From: Paenibacillus barengoltzii NBRC 101215
GTDB taxonomy: Bacteria > Bacillota > Bacilli > Paenibacillales > Paenibacillaceae
Assembly (NCBI RefSeq): GCF_004000745.1
Contig: NZ_BILV01000034.1
Coordinates: 1 to 59,427 of the forward strand
Length of the DNA: 59,427 nucleotides
Direction of reading: 5' to 3'
The translations under genes were made by a program, and so were the position numbers. Within the stretch, counting starts at the first letter, position 1. Each line of letters starts with the position of its first letter. The notes under the pieces are model-generated. The model did not search any database. It was not told the DNA's origin and saw nothing but the letters and a program-made list of their open reading frames with translations. Below, in pieces: positions 8,863 through 18,257 of the stretch.

Positions 8863-9230
8863 CCAACCAACCTCCTCCAATGGAAAAATAAAACGCCTTC
8901 CGTCGACGGACGAGACAACTACATCGTCCAACAACAAAAGGCGTGTGCTTCACGGCTCTATATTTGTTTTGTGATTTACTCATTATTATACCACATGCTC
9001 GCCATATTCTTCCATATACTTCTCCAACTGGAACAGGTGACCAATCACCCAAAATTTGCCGCACGATGTAAACTTGAAGTATACTGGACTGCATCTGAGA
9101 CCTGCCACAAACGTTCCTCATAAATTTACTGCATAAAATAATTCGCAGCGTCTCCAAACTAGGGTATCAACTTCAAGAGCACCGCTCTTGTTGCTGATTT
9201 CGTCGATGTAAGAAGGAGGCTTCCTTATAG
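8863..9230. promoter_or_regulatory. Intergenic region with promoter for the endonuclease gene
   Basis: This 368-bp gap between divergent genes holds an extended -10 on the minus strand, TGGTATAAT (TATAAT at 8985-8990), with no recognisable -35. It would give a leader of ~115 nt for the endonuclease gene. For the plus-strand transporter I see AGAAGGAGG at 9210-9218 as ribosome site, but no convincing promoter. The in-frame readings here are not gene-like. Confidence 0.5.
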
Positions 9231-10532
9231 ATGAATAAAACGATCGTGTCCGCCTCTAACCCAGACTTCGATCAAACGCGCCGCACCTCAGTATGGCTAC
9301 TGGTCACCGCCGTGCTTCTGACCGCCGCTGCCTTGCGGTCGCCCATCACCGGTGTAGGCGCCCTCATTGGCGAAATCGAGGCGGCCACGGGCTTGTCGCA
9401 CGCGATGTCGGGCATGCTGACGACACTGCCGCTGATCGCCTTCGCGGTGTTTGCGCTGGCTGCACCCGGCTTGTCCGCAAAGCTTGGGATCGAGCGGACG
9501 CTGTTCTACAGCATGGTCCTGATGACCGGCGGCATCCTCGTCCGCTCTCTGCCGTCCGTTGCTGCGCTGTTTGCCGGCACCGCGTTGATCGGCATCGCGA
9601 TCGCGGTCTGTAACGTGCTGCTGCCTGGGTTGATCAAACGCGACTTCCCGCAGCAAGTCGGTTTGATGACCAGCCTGTTCACCACGTGCTTGACTTTCTG
9701 GGCGGCGATTTCCTCCGGGATCAGTGTACCGCTGTCCCAAGGTCCACTGGGGTGGCGTGGCGCATTAACCATTTGGGTGGTGTTGACGGCGATCGCCAGC
9801 TTGGTCTGGCTGCCGCTGTTGCCAAAACGCACCGAAGCTGGCCAGAACCTGAACAAAGCAACCGTTGCGGGCCGCTCCGCCACCCCGGAGGGTGAAGTAA
9901 CCAACACTACGGCACGCCCGCAGTCCGATCTGAGCCAAGCTTCCGGCTCGCGCCTTCGTATTTGGCGTTCACGGGTTGCCTGGCTGGTGACGATGTTTAT
10001 GGGCTTCCAGTCGATCCTGTTTTACGTCAGCATTTCGTGGCTGCCGGACATCCTGCAGGAGCGCGGGATGAATGCCGAACAAGCCGGTTGGATGTTATCG
10101 CTGATGCAGTTAGTCAGTATGGCCGGCTCCTTCTTAATGCCGCTGTTCGCCGCGCGATCGGACAACCAGAAGTGGCTGACCGCCGCCTCCGCTGCGTTAT
10201 GCGTGATAGGTTTTGGCGGCATCTGGGCCGGATCGGTCTCGTTAGCTCCACTCTTTATCCTTCTGCTTGGGGTTGGTTCCGGCTCCACCTTTGGTCTGGC
10301 GATCGTGTTCTTCTCGCTGCGCTCGCGCACAACGGAGCAGGCCAGTGCTCTATCTGGCATGGCTCAATCGATTGGTTATATCTTGGCTGCTTTTGGGCCA
10401 ACGCTGTTTGGCTATCTCCACGATCTTAGCGGCAATTGGGACACCCCGCTTGCTGTGATCACCGGTGTTTCGATCATAACCGCCCTCTTTGGCTATGCCG
10501 CAGGGCGCAAGGGAGATGTTGATGCACGCTAA
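9231..10532 (+). CDS. CynX/NimT-family MFS transporter
   Basis: 433 residues with about 12 hydrophobic segments. The N-terminus contains LRSPITGVGALIGEIEAATGLSHAMSGMLTTLPL, typical in spacing and composition of the CynX/NimT (YycB) branch of the major facilitator superfamily. Members move cyanate, nitroimidazole or other small solutes; the substrate here is unknown. The central loop (~200-235) is hydrophilic. The ATG at 9231 follows AAGGAGG at 11 nt. It converges on another MFS gene with a shared terminator. Confidence 0.85.
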   Translation: MNKTIVSASNPDFDQTRRTSVWLLVTAVLLTAAALRSPITGVGALIGEIEAATGLSHAMSGMLTTLPLIAFAVFALAAPGLSAKLGIERTLFYSMVLMTGGILVRSLPSVAALFAGTALIGIAIAVCNVLLPGLIKRDFPQQVGLMTSLFTTCLTFWAAISSGISVPLSQGPLGWRGALTIWVVLTAIASLVWLPLLPKRTEAGQNLNKATVAGRSATPEGEVTNTTARPQSDLSQASGSRLRIWRSRVAWLVTMFMGFQSILFYVSISWLPDILQERGMNAEQAGWMLSLMQLVSMAGSFLMPLFAARSDNQKWLTAASAALCVIGFGGIWAGSVSLAPLFILLLGVGSGSTFGLAIVFFSLRSRTTEQASALSGMAQSIGYILAAFGPTLFGYLHDLSGNWDTPLAVITGVSIITALFGYAAGRKGDVDAR

Positions 10533-10561
10533 AGGAGATGCAAGCCCCAAGCCACAACTCA

Positions 10562-10611
10562 AAAAAGCTGTCCCCGAGGCCCTCAATTAGGCCCCAAAGG
10601 GACAGCTTTTT
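10562..10611. terminator. Bidirectional terminator between convergent MFS genes
   Basis: AAAAAGCTGTCCC (10562-10574) is perfectly complementary to GGGACAGCTTTTT (10599-10611). A/T runs at both outer ends let it serve the plus-strand CynX-like gene and the minus-strand MFS gene. Confidence 0.92.
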
Positions 10612-10626
10612 CATTTATTGCCAACC

Positions 10627-11898
10627 TCAGCTCGTTGGCTGACCTTCCAGATGCGGCTGCGGCTGTGGCTGCACCGCCGGCTTGTGCTTGAAGATCGGGA
10701 CTAGGATCATCGCGCCCAGCAGCATGATGGTGCCGGATACCGCGTAAATGCCAACAAGCGGGAAGAACGTCTTCAACACGCCGGACACCGACATCATGAT
10801 GACCATCATGCCCATAAACATCGGGCTAAGTACGCCATTGACGCGGCCGACATAGGATTGCTCCGTCCATTGCAGGATCATCGTGTTGATTCCGATCTGG
10901 ATGCAAGGGAATGTCAATCCGTTCAGGAACTGCAATGCCAACGTCAACGGAACGCTGGTCGACAGCCCCATGCCCACGATACAGACAGCGCTGACCGCCA
11001 TCCCGAAGGCTAACAGCATTTGAGGCGGGATTTTTTTGGCTAAGCCCATAATTACACCGCCGCCAATCAACATCGCTACCCCGTTCACCGCCAGCAAAAA
11101 TTGCAGAAATTCCTTAGGTTGACCCAAACGTTCGGTGACGACAAACAACCCCAGCGTCTGAATAATCCCAACCGAGAAGCCAGCAATGGCAAACGTGGCG
11201 CCCAATACCTTCAGTACCGGACTACGCCATACATAGCGGAAGCCGTCCGCCAGTTCCTTGCGAATATTGGAGGTTTTCTCCTGTTTCTCCTCTGGCTCCG
11301 CATCCGCCGGCAGCCGGAACAGCACCAAAGCGGAGAGCAGGAAAGCCACGCCCATCACGCCAATCGAGATGTAAATCCCAAATTGATGATAGGAGTAAAT
11401 CCCCAGCGACGGCCCAATCACCATGAAAATAGCGACCAACGACTGGAACAACGCCATCCCTTGCTGCACTTTATCCGGATGGACATGCTGCTTAAACAGC
11501 TTCATAACTGACGGCTGCGAGAACTGCGACAAAATGGCCGAGATAAAGGTGGCAAAATAAACCGCTTCCCACGAACCGTACAGCAACGTCAGCAGTACGG
11601 CGAAGACCGACACCGCGGACAGGAAGTCGCACCAGATCATCGTCCGCTTCGGCTTCCAGCGATCCGCAAATGCCCCTCCGATGAATGAGAACACGAAGAT
11701 CGGCGCAAACTCCACGACGGAAATGAGCGAAATCGCCAGCGGATCGTTATTGGTCTGGTCAGTGACAAACATCAGAATCGCAAAGTTACGGACCCAGATC
11801 CCAATCTGCAAGAACAGGTTAGAGATCAGGATCGTCTGGTAGAACCTGTTCCGGAACAAGCTCCCGGAAGGCAAAGCCTGTGACTCATTACTTTTCAC
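10627..11898 (-). CDS. MFS transporter (EntS/MFS_3-like drug exporter type)
   Basis: 423 residues, about 12 membrane helices, with the A-motif-like GGAFADRWKPKRTMIW after TM2. The central hydrophilic loop is rich in E and K (PADAEPEEKQEKTSNIRKELADG, around 190-212). The tail is Pro/Gln-rich. The family usually exports drugs or siderophores; substrate unknown. The start is a GTG at 11898 with GAGGTG 5 nt upstream. It lies 98 bp downstream of the DHA2 transporter gene on the same strand, possibly as the last gene of that operon. Confidence 0.82.
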   Translation of the reverse strand: MKSNESQALPSGSLFRNRFYQTILISNLFLQIGIWVRNFAILMFVTDQTNNDPLAISLISVVEFAPIFVFSFIGGAFADRWKPKRTMIWCDFLSAVSVFAVLLTLLYGSWEAVYFATFISAILSQFSQPSVMKLFKQHVHPDKVQQGMALFQSLVAIFMVIGPSLGIYSYHQFGIYISIGVMGVAFLLSALVLFRLPADAEPEEKQEKTSNIRKELADGFRYVWRSPVLKVLGATFAIAGFSVGIIQTLGLFVVTERLGQPKEFLQFLLAVNGVAMLIGGGVIMGLAKKIPPQMLLAFGMAVSAVCIVGMGLSTSVPLTLALQFLNGLTFPCIQIGINTMILQWTEQSYVGRVNGVLSPMFMGMMVIMMSVSGVLKTFFPLVGIYAVSGTIMLLGAMILVPIFKHKPAVQPQPQPHLEGQPTS

Positions 11899-11996
11899 GT
11901 AAACACCTCATTATTGCTCAGGATAAACTATAGATTATCCATATGAACTGTAGGGATGTCAATTGTTTCTTTGATTCCCTTGAATCTGGATATATC

Positions 11997-13547
11997 TCAC
12001 TCCGAAACCACCGGCTTCTTTTCAGTACGACTCGCCGCATTAGGCCCAAACCCGCTCATTTTGGCATGGCCCATAAAACATACCGTGATCAAAGCCAGAA
12101 CAGCTGGCACCAGCGTCCACCAAAACATCGTGGTAATCGACTTCGACAGATCCGTTACAATCTGCTCCAGGACCGGTGCCGGAATGGCTTTACGTGCTTC
12201 CGAAGCCAGGAGCGTCCGAGGATCATCCAGGGATGGAAGCCCTTCGGCTCCGCCGCCCATGCCGGATAACGATTCACTTAACCGATTGGCGAACAAGTTG
12301 CGTTGCACGATCCCAAAAATCGTAATCCCCACCGTCATCCCCAGCGAGCGAATGAACGACATCGTCGAGCTGGCGGCTCCCCGCTGCGAAGGTCCAAAGT
12401 CCTGAATGGCCGACATCCCCAGTACAGAGAAGGAGAACCCGACGCCAAAACCTGCGGTGGCCATATAAATCGACAGCAACGTCTTGGTCGTGTCCGGCGT
12501 AATTGTCGCCAGCAATGCAATCCCCACGATAAAAATAACAGCCGATAAGATCATCACGTTACGGAAACTGGTGCGCTGCACGAGAAAGCCCCCGACTTGA
12601 GAAGCAACTACGGAGCTCAGCGTCATCGGCAGCAGGATCAAGCCGGAATTGGTGGCTGTACCGCCCGTGACCCCTTGTACGAACAAGGGAATGTACACCG
12701 AAGCTGCGATAAAGGCCGCACCGTAGAACAACCCGGCGAGATTGCTGCTGGCAAACAGCCGCTTCCGGAACATCGCGAAGGAGATGATCGGCTCCTCCGC
12801 CTTACGTTCTACCAGCAGAAAAATCGTAAACAGCACGGCAAACGCCGCAAACAGGCCAAGGATCTGTCCGGAATCCCAGGCGTACAACTGCCCGCCCAGT
12901 TCCAAGGCAAACATCAGGGCAACCACTGCACCAATCAAGGTTACTGCCCCCCACCAATCGATGCGTTGTTTGGAGTGAACGGCCGATTCCCGGTAAAAAG
13001 CCAAGATCAGGAACAAAGCGACGATCCCCAGCGGGATATTGATGTAGAAATTCCAGCGCCAGTTCAGATGGTCGGTAATAAATGCCCCAAGCAACGGGCC
13101 GGCCAGGCTGGAGATCCCGAAGACGACGCCAAACAAACCGCCCATGGCACCGCGTTTCTCCACCGGGAACACATCAAACACGATGGCAAAAGCGATGGGC
13201 ATCAATGCCCCGCCCCCGATCCCTTGGATCGCACGGTAGATGCTGAGCTGTACAATGGTGTCAGCCGTACCACAGAGAATAGACCCTAACAAGAACAATG
13301 CTATGCCAAAAACAAAGAAACGTTTCCGCCCATACATATCGGACAGCTTACCGAAGATCGGCATCGCCGCCATTTCCGCGACCATGTATGCGGAGGTCAC
13401 CCATACGTATTTATCCAGTCCACCGAGCTCGGACACGATCGTGGCCATTGCCGTAGACACGATCGTATTGTCCATGGCGGACATTAAGATGCCGAGCAGC
13501 AGACCGGCAACCACGAAGCCGAGACGGCTGCTTTTTTGCGTGTTCAT
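11997..13547 (-). CDS. DHA2-family (EmrB/QacA) multidrug MFS transporter
   Basis: About 516 residues with 14 membrane segments, the DHA2 arrangement. Family signatures are LDKYVWVTSAYMVAEMAAMP, GKLSDMYGRKR (motif A) and YRAIQGIGGGALMPIAFAIV-like motif C. It is a proton-coupled exporter of hydrophobic compounds in this family; substrate unknown. I choose the ATG at 13547. GGAGG ends 9 nt before it, inside the last codons of the bactofilin gene, whose TAA stop is 1 nt upstream. The ATG at 13556 abuts the ribosome site and is unlikely. The gene is therefore coupled to the bactofilin pair. Confidence 0.88.
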   Translation of the reverse strand: MNTQKSSRLGFVVAGLLLGILMSAMDNTIVSTAMATIVSELGGLDKYVWVTSAYMVAEMAAMPIFGKLSDMYGRKRFFVFGIALFLLGSILCGTADTIVQLSIYRAIQGIGGGALMPIAFAIVFDVFPVEKRGAMGGLFGVVFGISSLAGPLLGAFITDHLNWRWNFYINIPLGIVALFLILAFYRESAVHSKQRIDWWGAVTLIGAVVALMFALELGGQLYAWDSGQILGLFAAFAVLFTIFLLVERKAEEPIISFAMFRKRLFASSNLAGLFYGAAFIAASVYIPLFVQGVTGGTATNSGLILLPMTLSSVVASQVGGFLVQRTSFRNVMILSAVIFIVGIALLATITPDTTKTLLSIYMATAGFGVGFSFSVLGMSAIQDFGPSQRGAASSTMSFIRSLGMTVGITIFGIVQRNLFANRLSESLSGMGGGAEGLPSLDDPRTLLASEARKAIPAPVLEQIVTDLSKSITTMFWWTLVPAVLALITVCFMGHAKMSGFGPNAASRTEKKPVVSE

Positions 13548-13548
13548 C

Positions 13549-14295
13549 TTATTCATTCCTCCAAACGTTCAAGTGCTCCCCCACCTCGCTGTGCGGGTCT
13601 TGATGATAGTGCTTTGTATATTCCACGAGTCGGATCCGACAGCCCGGACCAATATGGACATCCCCGCCGCGCACGACATCGGCTACGGTATTTTCCAGGC
13701 GAATGACATCCCCTTCAATCACCCTTGCCTGCAACGCCGGTGTGCCCCATTGCTTAAACAGCGATACCCACTTCCAGGTCGGGTGCGGAGCGATGCGGAT
13801 GTGCCCGCCGACAATTTCCCCCGCTTCGCTGCGGCCGAACATCCCAATCTCCACCCGCTCGGCATTGATCGTGCCTTGGGTTTGAATCGCCCCCTTGAGG
13901 CGCAACCGTTCGGCCTGACAGTCACCATTCAACTCGCAGCTTCCAAACAGCCCAATCTCCTCTCCTGCGATGCCGCCATCAATGCGAAGCTCCCCATTCA
14001 GCTTGGCTCGGCCTGCTTGAAGCCCGCCTCGGACGTTAAGGGTGCCGGTAAGATGCAGCTCTTCTCCGCGCATCGGCCCGGTAACCTCAATCGTGCCAGT
14101 CGCCTTGACGGTCTCGGCACGCAAGCCTCCGTCCACCTCCAGCGTTCCGGTACAATTCAAGCTGCGGCAATTCACATCTCCATTGATTTCGCCTTCGCCG
14201 ACAATTTTCACTTTATTAAAAACCCCGCCGTTTGATGTCCCGTTGCCAACGATCTTCAAATCGGCGCTGCGGTCTTGCATAACTTGTTCAGCCAT
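13549..14295 (-). CDS. Bactofilin-like polymer-forming cytoskeletal protein (second of pair)
   Basis: 248 residues made of short repeated strands (GEINGDVNCRSLNCTGTLEV pattern), the right-handed beta-helix of the DUF583/bactofilin family that self-assembles into filaments. It corresponds in position to B. subtilis YhbF (BacF), which with YhbE is reported to be needed for flagellar assembly. The start at ATG 14295 (MAEQVMQD) follows AGGAGGG at 7 nt. The C-terminus (IGPGCRIRLVEYTKHYHQDP) closely parallels that of the upstream paralogue, showing they arose by duplication. Confidence 0.85.
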   Translation of the reverse strand: MAEQVMQDRSADLKIVGNGTSNGGVFNKVKIVGEGEINGDVNCRSLNCTGTLEVDGGLRAETVKATGTIEVTGPMRGEELHLTGTLNVRGGLQAGRAKLNGELRIDGGIAGEEIGLFGSCELNGDCQAERLRLKGAIQTQGTINAERVEIGMFGRSEAGEIVGGHIRIAPHPTWKWVSLFKQWGTPALQARVIEGDVIRLENTVADVVRGGDVHIGPGCRIRLVEYTKHYHQDPHSEVGEHLNVWRNE

Positions 14296-14322
14296 CCTCA
14301 ATCCCTCCTGAGTGATGAGTCG

Positions 14323-15048
14323 TTATTTCTGTTCCGCGCGCCCAACCGAAGCCTGCGGTGAAACCTCATAGTGTTCCTTATACTCCACGCGGCCAATTTC
14401 GCAGCCCGGTCCAATCACAACCGAGTTACCGCGCACCACTTCCGCCTTCGTCCCCTCCAGCCGAATGTCATCTCCCTCGATTACATCGACCGTCAACCGC
14501 GAAGCCCACATGGGAGAGATGTAATCCAACAGACGTTTGCCTTTGCGCTGGCGAACCACAATCACTTCCCCGCCGATTTCCTTCGCATGGCAAGGACCCT
14601 CCAAATCCAGCTTCAGATTTCCCGCATTCAGCATCCCGCCAACCTGAAGCTGGCCGTCCACCTCCGCGGTTTCAAATTCAGCATTGCCGTCCAGCTTCAA
14701 AGCGCCGTCCACCTTCGCCGTCTCACCAATCACAGAGCCTTTGGATTGGAGCATTCCTTGGACATGCAGCGAGGTGAATCGCACATCTTGGCGGACCTTC
14801 AACATTCCGTCCAGCTCGATTTTGCCGCCCTGCAGCAACCCCTCCGAGGAACCAGTGCCGTTGAAGCTCATTTGGCCAGCTTGGATCGTTCCTTTGATTT
14901 TCAGCGTCCCGTTGGCTTCCAAGACTTCGCAGATAATGTCCCCGTTTAATGTGGCAATGCCCTCCGTCTGGATTTCACGGTACACGCCGCCGGATGCCTG
15001 ACCTACACCGTTAATTTTCAAATCCTTAACGCTTCGTTCCGCCATCAT
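14323..15048 (-). CDS. Bactofilin-like polymer-forming cytoskeletal protein (first of pair)
   Basis: 241 residues with the same beta-helix periodicity (GTIQAGQMSFNGTGSSEGLL) and the shared C-terminal motif IGPGCEIGRVEYKEHYEVSP. It matches B. subtilis YhbE (BacE) by context. Its ATG (15048) overlaps the TGA of the YhbD-like gene, implying coupled translation. A hydrophilic middle portion around residues 160-185 (VVRQRKGKRLLDYISPMWA) breaks the repeat pattern in both paralogues and could be a membrane- or partner-binding insert. Confidence 0.85.
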   Translation of the reverse strand: MMAERSVKDLKINGVGQASGGVYREIQTEGIATLNGDIICEVLEANGTLKIKGTIQAGQMSFNGTGSSEGLLQGGKIELDGMLKVRQDVRFTSLHVQGMLQSKGSVIGETAKVDGALKLDGNAEFETAEVDGQLQVGGMLNAGNLKLDLEGPCHAKEIGGEVIVVRQRKGKRLLDYISPMWASRLTVDVIEGDDIRLEGTKAEVVRGNSVVIGPGCEIGRVEYKEHYEVSPQASVGRAEQK

Positions 15049-15689
15049 CCTTCACTCCCGCTCACCAATAGTTTTAATTCCTCTGTGCAGCGCGCCAGCG
15101 ATAACCGAACGATCGTCCGGACACTGCGGTCAACAAAAATCTCCCCATCCTCCGGCACCAGGATAAAGGCAGCCACCCCCATTTTACGGATGAGATGTAC
15201 GCCGCATTCCTTCCCAGCCAAGCCTGGTAAATGGTCCTCAAGCGCCTGAACCAATAAACGCCCTTCCTCGAGGGAAATATCCCCGCTTTGCAGCAGCTTA
15301 TCGAGCACGTAGACGATTAACATCTGATCGAAGCCAAAGTTCGGCTGCGCCTCTTTCTTCTCTGTAGTCTCCATATATAAGTTCAACGATGTAGATGTAA
15401 CAATGTTTCGTTCCAGTAGTTCATCCGCGCTTAAACGGATATCCTTCGGACTCCCTGAGAAGACATCCGCCAGCGCATCCAGCGATAAATCGTCCTTCAT
15501 GCCCAGAATGCGGTCAATGCGCTGCAGGATTTTTTCCCTTGGAAAATACGTTTCTTGCCCGGTAAAAGACGATTTACGGATAAACCACTGTTCCGGGATC
15601 AGGTTCTTGCGCTTCCAGCGATACAACTGTCCATACGAAATGCCTGTCAGATCCAGCAATTCCTTTTTGGAAATCAAATCCTCACTCAT
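15045..15689 (-). CDS. YhbD-like DUF4004 protein with MerR-like helix-turn-helix
   Basis: 214 residues from the ATG at 15689, which has AAAGGAG 7 nt upstream; longer readings to 15884 lack a ribosome site. The N-terminus (SKKELLDLTGISYGQLYRWK, RKNLIPEQWF) is a MerR-like winged helix. A predicted helical region (~60-115) and a C-terminal domain follow. In B. subtilis yhbD precedes the two bactofilin genes, exactly as here. It is probably a regulator of this operon; that is inference. A GTAACA-N6-TGTTAC dyad lies about 30 bp upstream of its start. Confidence 0.75.
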   Translation of the reverse strand: MSEDLISKKELLDLTGISYGQLYRWKRKNLIPEQWFIRKSSFTGQETYFPREKILQRIDRILGMKDDLSLDALADVFSGSPKDIRLSADELLERNIVTSTSLNLYMETTEKKEAQPNFGFDQMLIVYVLDKLLQSGDISLEEGRLLVQALEDHLPGLAGKECGVHLIRKMGVAAFILVPEDGEIFVDRSVRTIVRLSLARCTEELKLLVSGSEG

Positions 15690-15717
15690 TGTCATGCTCC
15701 TTTCATTGCACAAACAG

Positions 15718-15737
15718 CGTAACATAACATTGTTACG
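15718..15737. promoter_or_regulatory. Palindromic operator candidate upstream of the YhbD-bactofilin operon
   Basis: CGTAACA (15718-15724) and TGTTACG (15731-15737) form a 7-bp-arm inverted repeat with a 6-bp spacer. It sits about 30 bp before the YhbD-like start codon. MerR-type regulators bind dyads of this sort in their own promoters, so autoregulation is a reasonable guess. I could not define clear -35 and -10 boxes around it. Confidence 0.5.
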
Positions 15738-15865
15738 TTGTAAAGCAGGCGTGAATGGAGATCGATCCAAGTCGTTGCTGCTATTCATCTTAATCGACCC
15801 TCGGATCTTCTCCATCCGTCTCGGGGCGGATTTATGCGCCCGGCTCAGGGTGGAAATCTCAAACG

Positions 15866-15901
15866 AAAAAAAGCCCCTCGCCACGAACTGTGACTAGGGG
15901 C
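15866..15901 (-). terminator. Intrinsic terminator of the chemoreceptor gene
   Basis: On the minus strand GCCCCT (15896-15901) pairs with AGGGGC (15873-15878), followed by seven T residues (15866-15872). It ends the chemoreceptor transcript. Confidence 0.85.
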
Positions 15902-15930
15902 ATGAACGGCATAGATTCTATTTTGACCTC

Positions 15931-17928
15931 TTATAGCTTAAACCGATCGATCTGCGCATGCATATCTGCGGCCATCCGAGCCAAGCCTTCTGAGGCGGAG
16001 GAGATCTCCTCCATGGACGCCAGCTGTTCCTGGGTTGCCGCCGTCACCTCTTGCAGGCCCTCCATGCTGCTGGCCGAGGTTGCTGCGATTTGTTCAACTG
16101 CGTGAGCGATTTGATCGGCACTCGCCGACATTTGCTGCGTGATGGCCGACACTTCATGAATTTGCGCCGATATCCGCTGCGTAGACCGCTCGATCGCTTG
16201 GAAGGCCGTTTGCGCTTCCTCGGTTACGGCTCTTCCCCGCTCGACATTCGTATTCACCTTATGATTCATGACTTCGTAGGCCTTGCTCGTAAGTTCGGTC
16301 ATCTGTCCGATAGTCCGTTGAATCATTTCCGCTGTCGCTCCAGACTGTTCCGCCAGTTTACGCACTTCGCCCGCTACCACCGCGAAGCCGCGTCCTTCCT
16401 CGCCAGCCCGAGCCGCTTCGATCGCTGCGTTAAGCGCCAACAGATTGGTTTGGTTGGCAATCTCCGTAATCGCACTGCTCATTCCGGCAACCTGTCCGCT
16501 GAGCTCATTCATCTGTTGCAGGATATCCGCCGATTCCAGCGTCGACCGGCGAATCTCATCCATTTGCAAACCGACCAGATTCACCTTCCCACTGCCTTCT
16601 CGAACCTCCTCCACCGTTTGCAATGAAGACTCGACGATCAGGCCGGACGCGTCCGCGATTTTTCGGATGCCTTGAGACATTTCATCCATCGTTTTGGCAC
16701 TTTCTAACGAAGCAGCGGCTTGTTTCTCCGCATGATCCGAGGCATCCGACACCAGCTGGGCAACATGTTCAACCGCCTTGGCGTTCTGCTCGGTACTCGC
16801 ATTTAATTCTTCGCTGGAAGCGGTCAACTGGCCCGCCGTTCCTGACATCTCTCGTACCATTCCCCGCAGGGAAGCCAACATGCCGTTGTAGTTCGCAGCC
16901 AACTCCCCAATCTCATCCTTGCGCTTCGTGATGACATCCTCGTTCAGGTAACCTTCACTCACCCGTTTAGCCGAGCGATTGAGCTGCTCGATCGGACGCG
17001 TGATGCTCAAGATCGTTAGGATGAGCAGGACGCCCGCAATGATCATGGAGACACCTAGAACCATAAGGGAGGTCCACATGATCGGCTTCGAGGCGTCGCG
17101 GAATTCCTGCACATCCAGAACCCCAACGATTTTAAACCCGGTCAGTGGGTTGGTCGTAAAAAACGCGCTTTCTTCCTTCCCGGTTTCTGGATCGGTATAC
17201 GTCAAATAGCCCGACTCCGCCTCATGGATTTTCGCCAGATGTTCACCTGAAGCCTCTTCACCAACCGTTTTGGTCGGATGCGAGACGAACTTGTTCGAAC
17301 GGTCCAAGATATAAATATACCCGCGTTCCCCCAAGTGAATGCTGCTGACGTCCGCATTCAGTTTTGCCAGGTCCAGGGCGACCGTGATCGCTCCTTGATG
17401 GTCTTTTAACGCGCGGCTGATATAAAGATTAAAATTGCCGGTCGTCGCCGATACGAACGGATCAATGATTACGGTTTCCTCCGGGTTTTCCATGGAGGTG
17501 ATATACCAATCCCGTTTGCGCGGGTCATAGTCCTGTTTGCCAGGATCGGGGGCTTTCATCCACGCTCCGTTCTGATTGCCAACTACCAGATTCTCTAGCT
17601 CTGGATGTTTTTCTACGAAGAGGTCAATGAGTTTCCGCAGCTCCGGAGATTTGGCATCCACCTGGGCGGAATCGATTTGCTGCACCAGCTGCTCCACGTT
17701 GCGAACCTCTGCCTCCACGATATGGTTAATCGTATCATTCAACAGATTTACGCTCGATCGGGTGTTGTCATCCATTTGTTCATGTAACTGTTCGCTGGCG
17801 CGGGTATAGCTGGAGTAAGAGGTCGCCAGATTAGGGACCGCCAGCAGTACGGCAAAAATGATGAGCATCCGGTTGCGTAGTGTACGGACCTCCAACAATT
17901 GTCGAATCTGCATCCATCTTTTTTTCAT
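15931..17928 (-). CDS. Methyl-accepting chemotaxis protein, dCache-HAMP type
   Basis: Transmembrane chemoreceptor signalling to CheA/CheW. From the ATG at 17928 (AAGGAG 10 nt upstream) it has 665 residues: TM1 ~20-40, an extracellular dCache ligand domain ~45-280, TM2 ~283-308, HAMP ~309-362, and a methyl-accepting coiled coil to the C-terminus. The hairpin tip signature [20 protein letters not shown] is intact. The ligand domain carries RKRDWY (~137-142), reminiscent of amino-acid-binding dCache pockets, but I cannot confirm the full motif. A sigma-D-like promoter lies ~150 nt upstream, as expected for a motility gene. Confidence 0.93.
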   Translation of the reverse strand: MKKRWMQIRQLLEVRTLRNRMLIIFAVLLAVPNLATSYSSYTRASEQLHEQMDDNTRSSVNLLNDTINHIVEAEVRNVEQLVQQIDSAQVDAKSPELRKLIDLFVEKHPELENLVVGNQNGAWMKAPDPGKQDYDPRKRDWYITSMENPEETVIIDPFVSATTGNFNLYISRALKDHQGAITVALDLAKLNADVSSIHLGERGYIYILDRSNKFVSHPTKTVGEEASGEHLAKIHEAESGYLTYTDPETGKEESAFFTTNPLTGFKIVGVLDVQEFRDASKPIMWTSLMVLGVSMIIAGVLLILTILSITRPIEQLNRSAKRVSEGYLNEDVITKRKDEIGELAANYNGMLASLRGMVREMSGTAGQLTASSEELNASTEQNAKAVEHVAQLVSDASDHAEKQAAASLESAKTMDEMSQGIRKIADASGLIVESSLQTVEEVREGSGKVNLVGLQMDEIRRSTLESADILQQMNELSGQVAGMSSAITEIANQTNLLALNAAIEAARAGEEGRGFAVVAGEVRKLAEQSGATAEMIQRTIGQMTELTSKAYEVMNHKVNTNVERGRAVTEEAQTAFQAIERSTQRISAQIHEVSAITQQMSASADQIAHAVEQIAATSASSMEGLQEVTAATQEQLASMEEISSASEGLARMAADMHAQIDRFKL

Positions 17929-18076
17929 CGTCGTTCTTCTCCTTTTATTTTGTAATGGGCATCCTGTGCTTCTTGTTGTCTGCCAAGGGTTGATCAACTA
18001 CAAAACCGCGCCAATGTTGCTTCAGTCTGAGTCAATGCACCAAAATAAAAGGCTTGGCAAGATAAGTTATTACTAT

Positions 18077-18104
18077 CTTTCGACAAAAAACGACGAATTC
18101 TTTA
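18077..18104 (-). promoter_or_regulatory. Sigma-D-like promoter of the chemoreceptor gene
   Basis: On the minus strand TAAA (18101-18104), a 16-bp spacer and GTCGAAAG (18077-18084) resemble the sigma-D pattern TAAA-N15-GCCGATAT; the -10 matches 5 of 8. The -35 is exact. The 5' leader would be about 150 nt. The remaining part of the 329-bp gap holds terminator hairpins and AT-rich sequence only. Confidence 0.5.
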
Positions 18105-18190
18105 TAGTTTTCTGAAATTTTTATGTAATTTCCATAAAATTCAAAATGTACAGAAGGCGCCCTCTCGAGGGCGTCGAAGCAAGGTAAATA

Positions 18191-18225
18191 AAAAAAACAG
18201 CCGTTCGTCTATCGACGAAGGCTGT
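18191..18225 (-). terminator. Terminator of the arginine operon
   Basis: ACAGCC (18197-18202) pairs with GGCTGT (18220-18225), and the inner TTCGTC/GACGAA extends the stem. A T-run on the minus strand (18191-18197) follows. It lies ~30 bp after argH. A second short hairpin (CGCCCTC/GAGGGCG, about 18158-18173) lies further downstream without a clear T-run. Confidence 0.88.
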
Positions 18226-18257
18226 CTCCGAGCTCTGCCTGCGAATTGGCTAATCGC

